Positions 17,852 to 25,271 of a stretch of DNA of 64,000 nt are shown one piece after another. This DNA is from Xanthomonas vasicola (lineage in GTDB: Bacteria > Pseudomonadota > Gammaproteobacteria > Xanthomonadales > Xanthomonadaceae): contig NZ_JSBW02000022.1 in the NCBI RefSeq assembly GCF_000772705.2, forward strand, positions 1 to 64,000, given 5' to 3'. The notes below the pieces were generated by a model. The model was not told where the DNA came from. It did no database searches and worked only from the letters and a program-made list of their open reading frames with translations. Position 1 is the stretch's first letter, and every line of letters starts with the position of its first letter. The translations under genes and the position numbers were made by a program.

Positions 17852-18368
17852 CGCACGCTCCAGCAGTCGGTGGGCCAGCCGGCGCACAGTGCCTTGGCAC
17901 CAGCACCACACAGGGTTCGGCGCATTCTAGATTGAGCGTTTTTACGGAATCTTCGTTAGGGTGCCGCCCGTCCGTGGGCAAGCACGCGCCACTTTTTGTG
18001 CAAACGCCCAATGGCAGCGATCAGGCGGACGCGGACGGTGCTCGGTGCGGCGTGTACCACGCGTCCGCTCCGGTCCCGGCGCCGTCCGCACTCACCTGGT
18101 CGACTGCTCGCAGCGTGTTGGTAGTCGCTCTACATTTCGGACCAGGCACGCGCGGCATCTGCTGAACCGAAACACGCCCCAGTGATCGGCAGTTGGTGCA
18201 CGGCTGGCGGATCGTGCGACGCAGACGCCCGCACCGCAACGCGCGGACATCCTCCATACCGTCGGGTCCGATACAGCATCCGGCAACACACCGGCGCACT
18301 GACCGCCGTGCGCTTTGCGAATCTCGAACCACCACTGCCAAATCCCGGCACTAGTGCCGACTCTCCAC
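17852..18368. other. 517-bp intergenic interval, no gene seen
   Basis: It holds the promoter side of the MFS transporter gene and the 3' flank of the dipeptidase gene. No frame carries a recognisable protein, and no strong hairpin was found. It ends at a GATTCCC-type repeat that overlaps the dipeptidase gene. Confidence 0.5.
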
Positions 18369-19610
18369 TCACGATTCCCTATTCCCCGCCGCATACGCCT
18401 GCGCCTGGCCCATCACGCGCAGCAGATTGCCGCCCCAGATGCCGGCGATCTGCTGCTCGGTGTAGCCCTTGCGCAGCAACCACGCGGTGATGCGCGGCAG
18501 GTCGGAGACATCTTCCAGGCCCACCACCCCGCCACCGCCATCCCAATCCATGCCGATGCCCACGTGCTCGGGCCCGACCACGGCCAATAGGTGCTCAAGA
18601 TGCGCGAAGAAATCCTCTTCGGTGGCGCGCTTAATCGGGTAGCGCGCATCCAGTTCCTTGAGCGCGGCGCTGAGCTTGGTGCCGTCGGCAATCTTGACGT
18701 GCTCCCAGCCGCCATGCTGGTCGGTGAGCGCTTTCTCGGCAGCCTTGCGCTCGGGGCTGACGCCGCTGTCCACCAGATAGCCGCCGTAGGAATTGACCTG
18801 AATCACCCCGCCGTGCGCGGCCAGCACCTTCAAGCGTGCATCATCGATATTGCGCGGGTGGTTGTAGACCGCATGCGCGCCGCTGTGCGAGAGCACGATC
18901 GGCACCGGCGACAGCGCAATCAACTGGTCGAACACCGCATCGGAGGCGTGCGATTGATCGATCACGATGCCCAGCGCCTGCGCCTGTTGCACCAGCTGTT
19001 TGCCGGCCGGGCTCAGGCCGTTCCACTCCGGCCCCTTGGGGTCGGTGGCCGAGTCGGCGAACTCGTTGTTGAGAAAATGCACGGTGCTCATCAAGCGCAG
19101 CCCCTGCGCGTAATAGAAGCGCAGCAACGTGGGGTCAGCCACCAGCGGGCTGGCGTTTTCCATGCTGATGTACACCACGCGCTTGCCCGCGGCCTTGATG
19201 CGCGCGGCATCGGCCGGCGTTGTCGCCAACGCAAAGCGCTGCGGTTGCGCGGCCGCCAGCGTGTGGATCTTCAGCAAGCGCTGCAGACCGGCGTCGCGGT
19301 CGTCCAGATGCGCGGCCGCAGTGCGATTGCCCTGCCCGGTGTAGACCGCCCAGAACCCGCCATCCAGCGCGCCTTCGACCATGCGCGGGTGATCCACCTG
19401 CGACAGGCGGTTGCCGGCATGCGCCTGCAACACATCGAAGTCGGCGCGCTCCAGATTGGCCGGTGTGTCCAGATGCGAATCCAGCGTGACCAGACGGTGT
19501 TGCAGCGCGGTGGCGCGTGCCAGTTCGGCCTTGGAAAATTCCAGCGCGTGCGCGGGCAGCGCGGCCGCCAGCAACAACCCGACAGATAGCGAAAGCGAGC
19601 GCAGGTGCAT
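18369..19610 (-). CDS. membrane dipeptidase (M19 family), secreted
   Basis: 413 aa from the ATG at 19610, which has GGGAGG 6 nt upstream. The signal peptide reads MHLRSLSLSVGLLLAAALPA then HA. M19 zinc-ligand motifs are in order: TLDSHLDTP (HxD), SMENASP (Glu), IDQSHASD (His), LSHSGAHAVYNHPRN (His) and GIGMDWDGGGG (Asp). These renal-dipeptidase-like enzymes cleave dipeptides, including D-configured ones, in the periplasm. The last residues AGNRES and the neighbourhood of the stop are encoded by a dispersed GATTCCC repeat, so the C-terminus has been set by repeat insertion. Confidence 0.92.
   Translation of the reverse strand: MHLRSLSLSVGLLLAAALPAHALEFSKAELARATALQHRLVTLDSHLDTPANLERADFDVLQAHAGNRLSQVDHPRMVEGALDGGFWAVYTGQGNRTAAAHLDDRDAGLQRLLKIHTLAAAQPQRFALATTPADAARIKAAGKRVVYISMENASPLVADPTLLRFYYAQGLRLMSTVHFLNNEFADSATDPKGPEWNGLSPAGKQLVQQAQALGIVIDQSHASDAVFDQLIALSPVPIVLSHSGAHAVYNHPRNIDDARLKVLAAHGGVIQVNSYGGYLVDSGVSPERKAAEKALTDQHGGWEHVKIADGTKLSAALKELDARYPIKRATEEDFFAHLEHLLAVVGPEHVGIGMDWDGGGGVVGLEDVSDLPRITAWLLRKGYTEQQIAGIWGGNLLRVMGQAQAYAAGNRES
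18373..18390. repeat. GATTCCC-type dispersed repeat at the dipeptidase 3' end
   Basis: GATTCCCTATTCCCCGCC. The same word family recurs at 25240-25268 and 53822-53860, each time at the 3' end of a minus-strand gene. Here it encodes the last residues of the dipeptidase. Confidence 0.65.
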
Positions 19611-19893
19611 GCGACCTCCCAGGCAGTGGGATGAGCCGATCATAGCGGCTGGCTGCACGCGCACTGCGGCCATACGTAGAACGCTGCAGCGCTGCGTTCG
19701 ATCCGCACGGCGTGGCGTGCGATACGCGCACTGCAAGAGCAGTTCTGCGGCGATGCCGATGGCACAAGCATGCGCAATGCTGTCGAGCCACGCCGCAGCC
19801 GGCAACCACGGCGCGGGCAACCGCCGGTCATCACGCATCGGTTTGGTCCGCCTGGCAGCCCAGCGCGCGAAGACCGCCACGCGCGCGTATCGC

Positions 19894-20214
19894 TCAGTCG
19901 TCCAGTTCAGCCAGCCGCGCGCGCACGCTGTCTACATCGATGTGTTCGCGCACATGCGGCCACTGCCGCGCCCACACCGAGCGGAACACGATCCACGCAC
20001 CGAACACGCCCAGACAGGTCGACCCCAGCGCCAGCAGCAACGGGTGCAGTGGCGAGCCGTCGCCGGTCTGGAACAAATACATGAAGGCGCCGGAAAACAG
20101 CAGCCACACCCCAAACACCGGCCAATTGCTGGCCAGCAGGCTGGCATTGGGCCGTTCGATCTCGCGCAGCAACCGGCGCAAGGCCTTGCGCTCGTCTTCG
20201 TCGCTGGAGGTCAT
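19894..20214 (-). CDS. hypothetical two-TM membrane protein
   Basis: 106 aa from the ATG at 20214 (MTSSDEDERKALRRLL), preceded by a GGAG-like stretch when read on the minus strand. A charged cytoplasmic N-terminus leads into two membrane helices (WPVFGVWLLFSGAFMYLF and HPLLLALGSTCLGVFGAWIVF), then a polar tail HVREHIDVDSVRARLAELDD. No domain recognised. It lies 118 bp downstream of the RlmI gene on the same strand and could share its transcript. Confidence 0.75.
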   Translation of the reverse strand: MTSSDEDERKALRRLLREIERPNASLLASNWPVFGVWLLFSGAFMYLFQTGDGSPLHPLLLALGSTCLGVFGAWIVFRSVWARQWPHVREHIDVDSVRARLAELDD

Positions 20215-20332
20215 CGGCTGCCGGCTCCTGGTTGGGTGTCTGCATTGAATCGACGCTTGCCGACGATGGCATCGCGCCGCGAAAGACGCTGCCTGCACTG
20301 CGGCAGACCGCGTCCTCCGCCGCGCAACACGG

Positions 20333-21499
20333 TTACACCACGCGGCAGAAAACGGCCTTCAAATAACGCGATTCCTGCACGTGGGCCATGAACGGGTGGT
20401 CCGGGCCGGCACCGGCCACTTTCAGGATCTGGATGGTGCGCCCGGAGAAATACGACGCGCGCCGCAGCATGTCCAGGAACTCCTGCTCGGCGACCAGCCC
20501 GGTGCACGAGAAAGTGGCGAACAGGCCGCCCGGCTTGACCACGCCCAGCGCCAGCTTGTTCATGTCCAGGTACTTCTTCAGCGCCGGAATCACCTGATCG
20601 CGGTCGCGGGTCATCTTGGCCGGGTCCAGGATCACCACATCGAACTGCTCGCCGCGGTTGGCCGCATCGCGCAGCCACGGAAAGATGTCGGCCTGCACGA
20701 ACTTGGGCCGCACGTTATTGAGCTTGGCGTTGCCCTTGGCAATGGCAATCACGTCTTCGTCGATGTCCACGCCCAGCACTTCGGCCGCACCGCGCGCGGC
20801 CGCATACACCGCAAACCCGCCGGTGTTGCAGCACAGGTCCAGCACGGTCTTGCCTTCGACCTGCTCGCTCAGCCACTGCCGGTTGTCGCGCTGGTCGGCG
20901 AAAAAACCGGTCTTGTGCGCACCGGCCGGGTCGGCGCGGAACTTGATGCCGTGCTCGGTGATCACCGCCGCTTCGGTGGTGGTGTTGCCGTGGAAATCGA
21001 AGCTTTCCTGCTTCTGCACGTGTTCGTCGGCAAAGCTGTGGAAGCGGCAGCCGGGGAACTGTTCGCGCAGCGCCTCGTAGATCCAGTCGCGGTGGCGGAA
21101 CATGCCGGCGGCGAAGAACTCCACCACCACCAGGTCGCCGTAGCGGTCCACCACCAGGCCGGACAGGCCGTCGCCCTCGCTGTGCACCACGCGCCAGGCA
21201 TCGGACACGCCATCGAGCTTGAGCCAGTCGCGGCGCAGGCTCACTGCCGCGGCAATCTTGCGCGAGAACCAGCCCGCATCCACCGGTACCGACTGGTCGG
21301 TTTCCAGGATGCGCACGGCAATGCGCGAATGGCCGTTGTAGAAGCCGCGGCCAATCCATTCCCCATCCACGCCGACCACATCGACGATGGTGCCGGGCTT
21401 GGGCTTGGCGGCGGGCTTTTCCACCAGCTTCTGGAAGATCCACGGGTGGCTGGAGCGCCAGGCATTCTTGAGACGGACGACGGGGACTGGAATATTCAT
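20333..21499 (-). CDS. rlmI: 23S rRNA (cytosine1962-C5)-methyltransferase, RlmI family
   Basis: 388 aa from the ATG at 21499 (MNIPVPVVRLKNAWRSSHPW). The N-terminal PUA domain covers about 1-75. A Rossmann methyltransferase domain has the SAM motif VLDLCCNTGGFAVYAAARG, VLGVDID, and DVVILDPAKMTRDR (motif IV). The catalytic cysteine is in LFATFSCTGLV (motif VI). The family methylates C1962 of 23S rRNA at C5. Divergent from the riboswitch-terC unit, with about 60 bp between its start and the aptamer. Confidence 0.9.
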   Translation of the reverse strand: MNIPVPVVRLKNAWRSSHPWIFQKLVEKPAAKPKPGTIVDVVGVDGEWIGRGFYNGHSRIAVRILETDQSVPVDAGWFSRKIAAAVSLRRDWLKLDGVSDAWRVVHSEGDGLSGLVVDRYGDLVVVEFFAAGMFRHRDWIYEALREQFPGCRFHSFADEHVQKQESFDFHGNTTTEAAVITEHGIKFRADPAGAHKTGFFADQRDNRQWLSEQVEGKTVLDLCCNTGGFAVYAAARGAAEVLGVDIDEDVIAIAKGNAKLNNVRPKFVQADIFPWLRDAANRGEQFDVVILDPAKMTRDRDQVIPALKKYLDMNKLALGVVKPGGLFATFSCTGLVAEQEFLDMLRRASYFSGRTIQILKVAGAGPDHPFMAHVQESRYLKAVFCRVV

Positions 21500-21556
21500 C
21501 GGCCCATTGTATCCGGCTGGATTGACGTGCCTGCGCCGTGCACGCAGAATCGGGCG

Positions 21557-21682
21557 CAGAAGGGGAGTAGCTCCCAGCGTTGTCGCCGTCATTACGAGCC
21601 CGCCATGTGCAGCGCTCCGGTGCAACGGCAACCGGCCCGGCCGGTTGCGAGCGAGACCTTCGCCGCGCAGGCGAAGGTCCGT
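21557..21682 (+). ncRNA. yybP-ykoY-type (Mn2+) riboswitch upstream of terC
   Basis: The two conserved blocks of the yybP-ykoY aptamer are visible: GGGGAGTAGCTCCC at 21562-21575, then GAGACCTTCGCC at 21653-21664 closing the structure. Between them lie CG-rich stem sequences, including ACCGGCCCGGCCGGTT at 21631-21646. GACCTTCGCC at 21655-21664 can also pair perfectly with GGCGAAGGTC at 21670-21679, a 10-bp hairpin that could be the expression platform. This aptamer class binds Mn2+ and commonly precedes terC/alx and mntP genes, as here. Confidence 0.85.
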
Positions 21683-21763
21683 CACCCGGAATCCACGATT
21701 TCCGTGTCACAAGGCCTCAGCCCGCCGGCTGTCCAGGCCGCTTTCACTTTTTTCGGGATTCTT

Positions 21764-22720
21764 ATGCAAACCATTGGCAACGTCTGGTTATGGGGTGGCT
21801 TCGCGGTGGTGGTGATCGCCGCGCTGCTGATCGATCTGGTGCTGATGCGCCACGGCGGTGCCCACAAGGTCACCTTCAAGGAGGCCACCTGGTGGAGCAT
21901 CGGTTGGGTGCTGCTGGCGCTGGCCTTCAATGCCGGGCTGTGGTGGTACCTGCAGGGCACCGCGGGCGACGCGCAGGCCGACCAGATCGGGCTGCAGTTC
22001 CTCACCGGCTACCTGGTGGAAAAGTCTCTGGCGGTCGACAACATCTTCGTGTTCCTGATGGTGATGACCTACTTCGGCGTGCCCGAAGAACAGCGCCAGC
22101 GCGTACTGATCATCGGTGTGCTGGGTGCGATTGTGCTGCGCGCGATCATGATCTTTGCCGGCTCGATGCTGCTGGCCAAGTTCCATTGGCTGCTCTACGT
22201 GTTCGGCGCGTTCCTGCTGCTGACCGGGATCAAGATGTGGTTCTCGGCCGGCAAGGAGCCAGACCTGGAGAGCAACCCGGTGCTGCGCTGGATGCGCAGC
22301 CACCTGCGCCTGAGCCCGCAGTACCACGGCAACCTGCTCAGCGTGATCAAGGACAGCAAGCGCTGGTTTACCCCGCTGTTCGTGGTGCTGATCCTGATTG
22401 CGGTGATCGATGTGATCTTCGCGGTGGACAGCATCCCGGCGATCTTCGCGATCACCACCGACCCGTTCATCGTGCTCACCTCCAACGTGTTCGCGGTGCT
22501 GGGCCTGCGCGCGATGTTCTTCCTGCTGGCCGGCATGGCCGACCGCTTCCACCTGTTGCCGTACGGCCTGGCGGTGATTCTGGTGTTCATCGGCACCAAG
22601 ATGATGATCATCGATCTGTACAAGATTCCGGTCCTGGTGTCGCTGGCCGTCGTGGTGACGATCCTGGTCGCCACCATCGTGCTGAGCCTGCTGCGCCCGC
22701 CCAAGTCCGCCGGGCACTGA
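21764..22720 (+). CDS. TerC/Alx-family integral membrane protein (Mn2+-linked)
   Basis: 318 aa from the ATG at 21764. About eight membrane helices carry TerC signatures: EKSLAVDNIFVFLMVMTYF (acidic metal-site motif) and IDVIFAVDSIPAIFAITTDPFIVLTSNVFAVLGLRAMFF (second motif with DSIPA and TSN). The length fits Alx/YegH-type TerC proteins of the inner membrane, which are linked to Mn2+ export and tellurium or alkaline response. The leader is a yybP-ykoY-like riboswitch, so expression should rise with Mn2+. Monocistronic. Confidence 0.92.
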   Translation: MQTIGNVWLWGGFAVVVIAALLIDLVLMRHGGAHKVTFKEATWWSIGWVLLALAFNAGLWWYLQGTAGDAQADQIGLQFLTGYLVEKSLAVDNIFVFLMVMTYFGVPEEQRQRVLIIGVLGAIVLRAIMIFAGSMLLAKFHWLLYVFGAFLLLTGIKMWFSAGKEPDLESNPVLRWMRSHLRLSPQYHGNLLSVIKDSKRWFTPLFVVLILIAVIDVIFAVDSIPAIFAITTDPFIVLTSNVFAVLGLRAMFFLLAGMADRFHLLPYGLAVILVFIGTKMMIIDLYKIPVLVSLAVVVTILVATIVLSLLRPPKSAGH

Positions 22721-23057
22721 GGGGCTGGGATTGGTGGTTCCGGATTCGTGGTTGGTCGCGGCGGGTAGATGGGGGGCTTGCCGCAATCTCCGGATGAAAC
22801 ACAGGGCTCACTGCTGTCTTGTGTGGCAGCCGTGGGCGCCTTCTGCGTTGCGTGTTGATTGCTGGCTTCGGTCGCTCCGCCCACTTCCGCGGAGCATTTG
22901 GCATTGGCGACTGACGCGGCCAGGGGCACGCGTCGCTAACTGCACGGTGCGGCGCAGGTGAGTGCACGGATGATCCACGGATTGTCCCGCCGCCGGATCC
23001 GGTTATCCCACGCAAACGGGGCTTGCAAAGGCAAAACCAAGCCGCCATCCGTTATGC
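22721..23057. other. 337-bp intergenic interval, no gene seen
   Basis: Read on both strands it shows no protein-like frame, no strong terminator and no clear promoter. A GGATTCGTGG-type word near 22740 is reminiscent of the dispersed GATTCCC repeats but too short to call. Confidence 0.5.
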
Positions 23058-23843
23058 ATGACAACGCATTCTCTCGCTCCCGATATCGCCACGCAGAACC
23101 GCCTGGATCGTTCTCGGGTGCTGCGTGCCTTCAACGTCAGCCTGGCCGCCGTGCTGCTACTGGTGGCGGTGTTCACCGCCCAGGGCATGTTCGACTGGCG
23201 GGCCTGGGCGGTGGCGCCGCTGCAGGCGGACGGCCTGCTCGGCATCCTCACCGCACCGCTGCTGCATGGCTCGCTTGCGCACCTGGGTGCCAACGCCGCC
23301 GCGTTGTTGATCCTGGGCACGCTGGCCGGCAGCGTGTACCCACGCGCCACGGTCATGGCACTGCCGCTGTTGTGGCTGGGCTCGGGCCTGGGCGCATGGC
23401 TGCTGGGTGAGCCAGGCAGCCGGCATCTGGGCGCCAGCGGCGTGACCCACGGCTTGATGTTTTTGGTGTTCGTGCTCGGTCTGCTACGCCGCGACCGCCC
23501 GGCGATCGCCACCAGCATGATCGCCTTCCTGTTCTACGGCGGCATGTTGATGACCATCCTGCCGCACGAAGCCGGGGTGTCCTGGCAATCGCATCTGGGC
23601 GGTGCGGTGGCCGGGCTGATCGCCGCGCTGCTGCTGCGCCTGCGCGACCCGCAACAGGCAAAGCCGCGCTACAGCTGGGAAGACGAGGATGAAGACGCCG
23701 CCTGGGAAGTGAGCAACGCCGAGCATGCAATGCTGGAACCACCGCCGCCGCGTCAGGTACCGGTGCTGTGGCAACGCCAGGACGACGGCTCGCAGAGCGT
23801 GGTGCTGCATTTCCCGCCGCGTGAGCGACCCCCTGGGACGTAG
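23058..23843 (+). CDS. rhomboid-family intramembrane serine protease
   Basis: 261 aa with six or so membrane helices. Rhomboid motifs are in order: LHGSLAHLGANAAAL (HxxxHxxxN, oxyanion/structural), GASG at 125-128 with catalytic Ser127, and QSHLGGAVAG with catalytic His179. A polar C-terminal tail (about 60 residues, DEDEDAAWEV) extends into the cytosol. These proteases cut membrane proteins within the bilayer; the substrate is unknown. The stop codon is the first TAG of a large inverted repeat. A second rhomboid gene lies at 56356-57048. Confidence 0.9.
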   Translation: MTTHSLAPDIATQNRLDRSRVLRAFNVSLAAVLLLVAVFTAQGMFDWRAWAVAPLQADGLLGILTAPLLHGSLAHLGANAAALLILGTLAGSVYPRATVMALPLLWLGSGLGAWLLGEPGSRHLGASGVTHGLMFLVFVLGLLRRDRPAIATSMIAFLFYGGMLMTILPHEAGVSWQSHLGGAVAGLIAALLLRLRDPQQAKPRYSWEDEDEDAAWEVSNAEHAMLEPPPPRQVPVLWQRQDDGSQSVVLHFPPRERPPGT

Positions 23844-23902
23844 GAGCGCGCTAGCGCGCGATGAGGCGTTATCGGTACGCTTCATCGCGCGCTAGCACGC
23901 TC
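23844..23902. repeat. large palindromic repeat between convergent genes (probable bidirectional terminator)
   Basis: Arms 23844-23868 (GAGCGCGCTAGCGCGCGATG...) and 23878-23902 pair over 25 nt with two mismatches and a 9-nt loop. It lies exactly between the rhomboid stop (23843) and the glycerophosphodiesterase stop (23923). The word TAGGAGCGCGC followed by GCGCGATGA resembles dispersed palindromes common in xanthomonads. There is no T run, so it may act as an RNA-end stabiliser as much as a terminator. Confidence 0.75.
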
Positions 23903-23922
23903 TTATCAGACCGCATGTGCGT

Positions 23923-25023
23923 TTAACGCGTTGCATGCTCGTTCAATGCACGCCGCGCAAGGCCCGGGTCGTCGGCGAAGAACGCATCGATGCCGGCATC
24001 CAGATACGCCTTCAGCTCGGCCAGTGCGCCAGCGTCGTTGCGCTCGGTCACCGCACCGCTGCTGCGGTTGTCGGCGGACAGAAAATAATTTTCCGGACGG
24101 AAGGTATAGGGCTGCACCTGCAGCCCGGCCGCATGTGCGTCGCGCACCAGGCTGGTGGGCGTGCCCAGGCGCTGCTGCGCATCCAGCGGAATGATGCTGC
24201 GGATGTCGGGGCCGATCGCATCGGCATATGTGGCGACCTGCTTCAGGCCGTCGGGCGTGATCATCTGACCGTAGGTCTTCGGCGCATTGGCTGTGCCGGC
24301 ATCGGGCAGCGCCATCTGTGCGCTACCGAGCAACTGCAGCAGACGGATGTTGCTGCTGCGCCCGATCTTGCTACGTAGATAGCGCAGATTGTTGGTCTCG
24401 AACGATTGGATGATCACCGGCGCAGTCTGTGTGTAGGCATGCGCATGCAAGCTGGCCAACACCTTGTCTTCCATCGGCAGGCCAAGCGCCTTGAAGTAAG
24501 TCGGGTGCTTGATTTCCGGAATCAGACCGATGCTGCGCCCGGTCGCCGCCGATTCCGCGGCGACGAAATCGATGATCTCATCGAAGGTGACGATCTGAAA
24601 CTTCCCATCCCAGCGCGTGCCGCGCAGCTGCGGCAGCCGTTCGCGCGCACGTAGCGTCTTCAACTCGGCCAGGCTGAAATCTTCGGTAAACCAGCCTTCC
24701 ATCGCCTGACCGTCGATGGTCTTGCGCGTCCTGCGCGCAGCGAACTCCGGGTGGCTCGCCACATCGGTGGTGCCGCCGATCTCGTTCTCATGCCGCGCGA
24801 TGGGTACGCCATCTTTAGTCGACACCAAATCCGGCTCGACGAAATCGGCGCCATCGACAATGGCTTTGGCGTACGAGGCCAAGGTGTGTTCGGGGCGCAG
24901 CGCACTGGCACCACGGTGCGCAAAGATCTGCACTGTCTTCGCCAGCGGTGCTTCGGCAGCTGCCGGGCCGCTCATGCCAACCATCATCGCTCCCACCAGC
25001 CAGATACGACCGAACTGCATCAT
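23923..25023 (-). CDS. glpQ: glycerophosphodiester phosphodiesterase, periplasmic (GlpQ type)
   Basis: 366 aa from the ATG at 25023 with GGAGAG 6 nt upstream. The signal peptide is MMQFGRIWLVGAMMVGMSG then PAAAEA. GDPD motifs: FAHRGASALRPEHTLASY (catalytic His and Glu), EPDLVSTKDGVPIARHE (metal-binding Glu/Asp and second His), and IPEIKHPTYF. The length and export signal match GlpQ-like enzymes that split glycerophosphodiesters into glycerol-3-phosphate and an alcohol. It is co-oriented with the TonB-dependent receptor gene, and the locus as a whole looks devoted to phosphate scavenging. Confidence 0.9.
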   Translation of the reverse strand: MMQFGRIWLVGAMMVGMSGPAAAEAPLAKTVQIFAHRGASALRPEHTLASYAKAIVDGADFVEPDLVSTKDGVPIARHENEIGGTTDVASHPEFAARRTRKTIDGQAMEGWFTEDFSLAELKTLRARERLPQLRGTRWDGKFQIVTFDEIIDFVAAESAATGRSIGLIPEIKHPTYFKALGLPMEDKVLASLHAHAYTQTAPVIIQSFETNNLRYLRSKIGRSSNIRLLQLLGSAQMALPDAGTANAPKTYGQMITPDGLKQVATYADAIGPDIRSIIPLDAQQRLGTPTSLVRDAHAAGLQVQPYTFRPENYFLSADNRSSGAVTERNDAGALAELKAYLDAGIDAFFADDPGLARRALNEHATR

Positions 25024-25239
25024 GCATCTCTCCAACGAAAAACAGTTACCGAATCGACGCATGACCGCCAGGCGAGTCTGGTTGATAAGCGGCGCGGAAG
25101 TACGACTGTACATCCCGGTTCCACTGCATCGCCCGCACCCCTCGGAAAAATCACTCGCGACGTCTTGCTTAGCCAGCCTAAAACTGTCTACGTCCATCGA
25201 AACCGGAAATCGGTAAGCAACCGCAAGACCGGCTCTTAC

Positions 25240-25268
25240 GATTCCCCAATCCCGAATCCCGATTCCCG
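25240..25268. repeat. GATTCCC-type dispersed repeat downstream of the TonB-dependent receptor gene
   Basis: GATTCCCCAATCCCGAATCC continues to a third GATTCCCG, giving three tandem degenerate words that begin 3 bp after the receptor stop. Related to 18373-18390 and 53822-53860. Confidence 0.65.
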
Positions 25269-25271
25269 TCC

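Noticed and set aside
20381-21763. Long plus-strand open frame running into terC
   Set aside because: It crosses the real minus-strand rlmI gene and the riboswitch; His/Gly/Arg-rich shadow translation. The real terC start is 21764.
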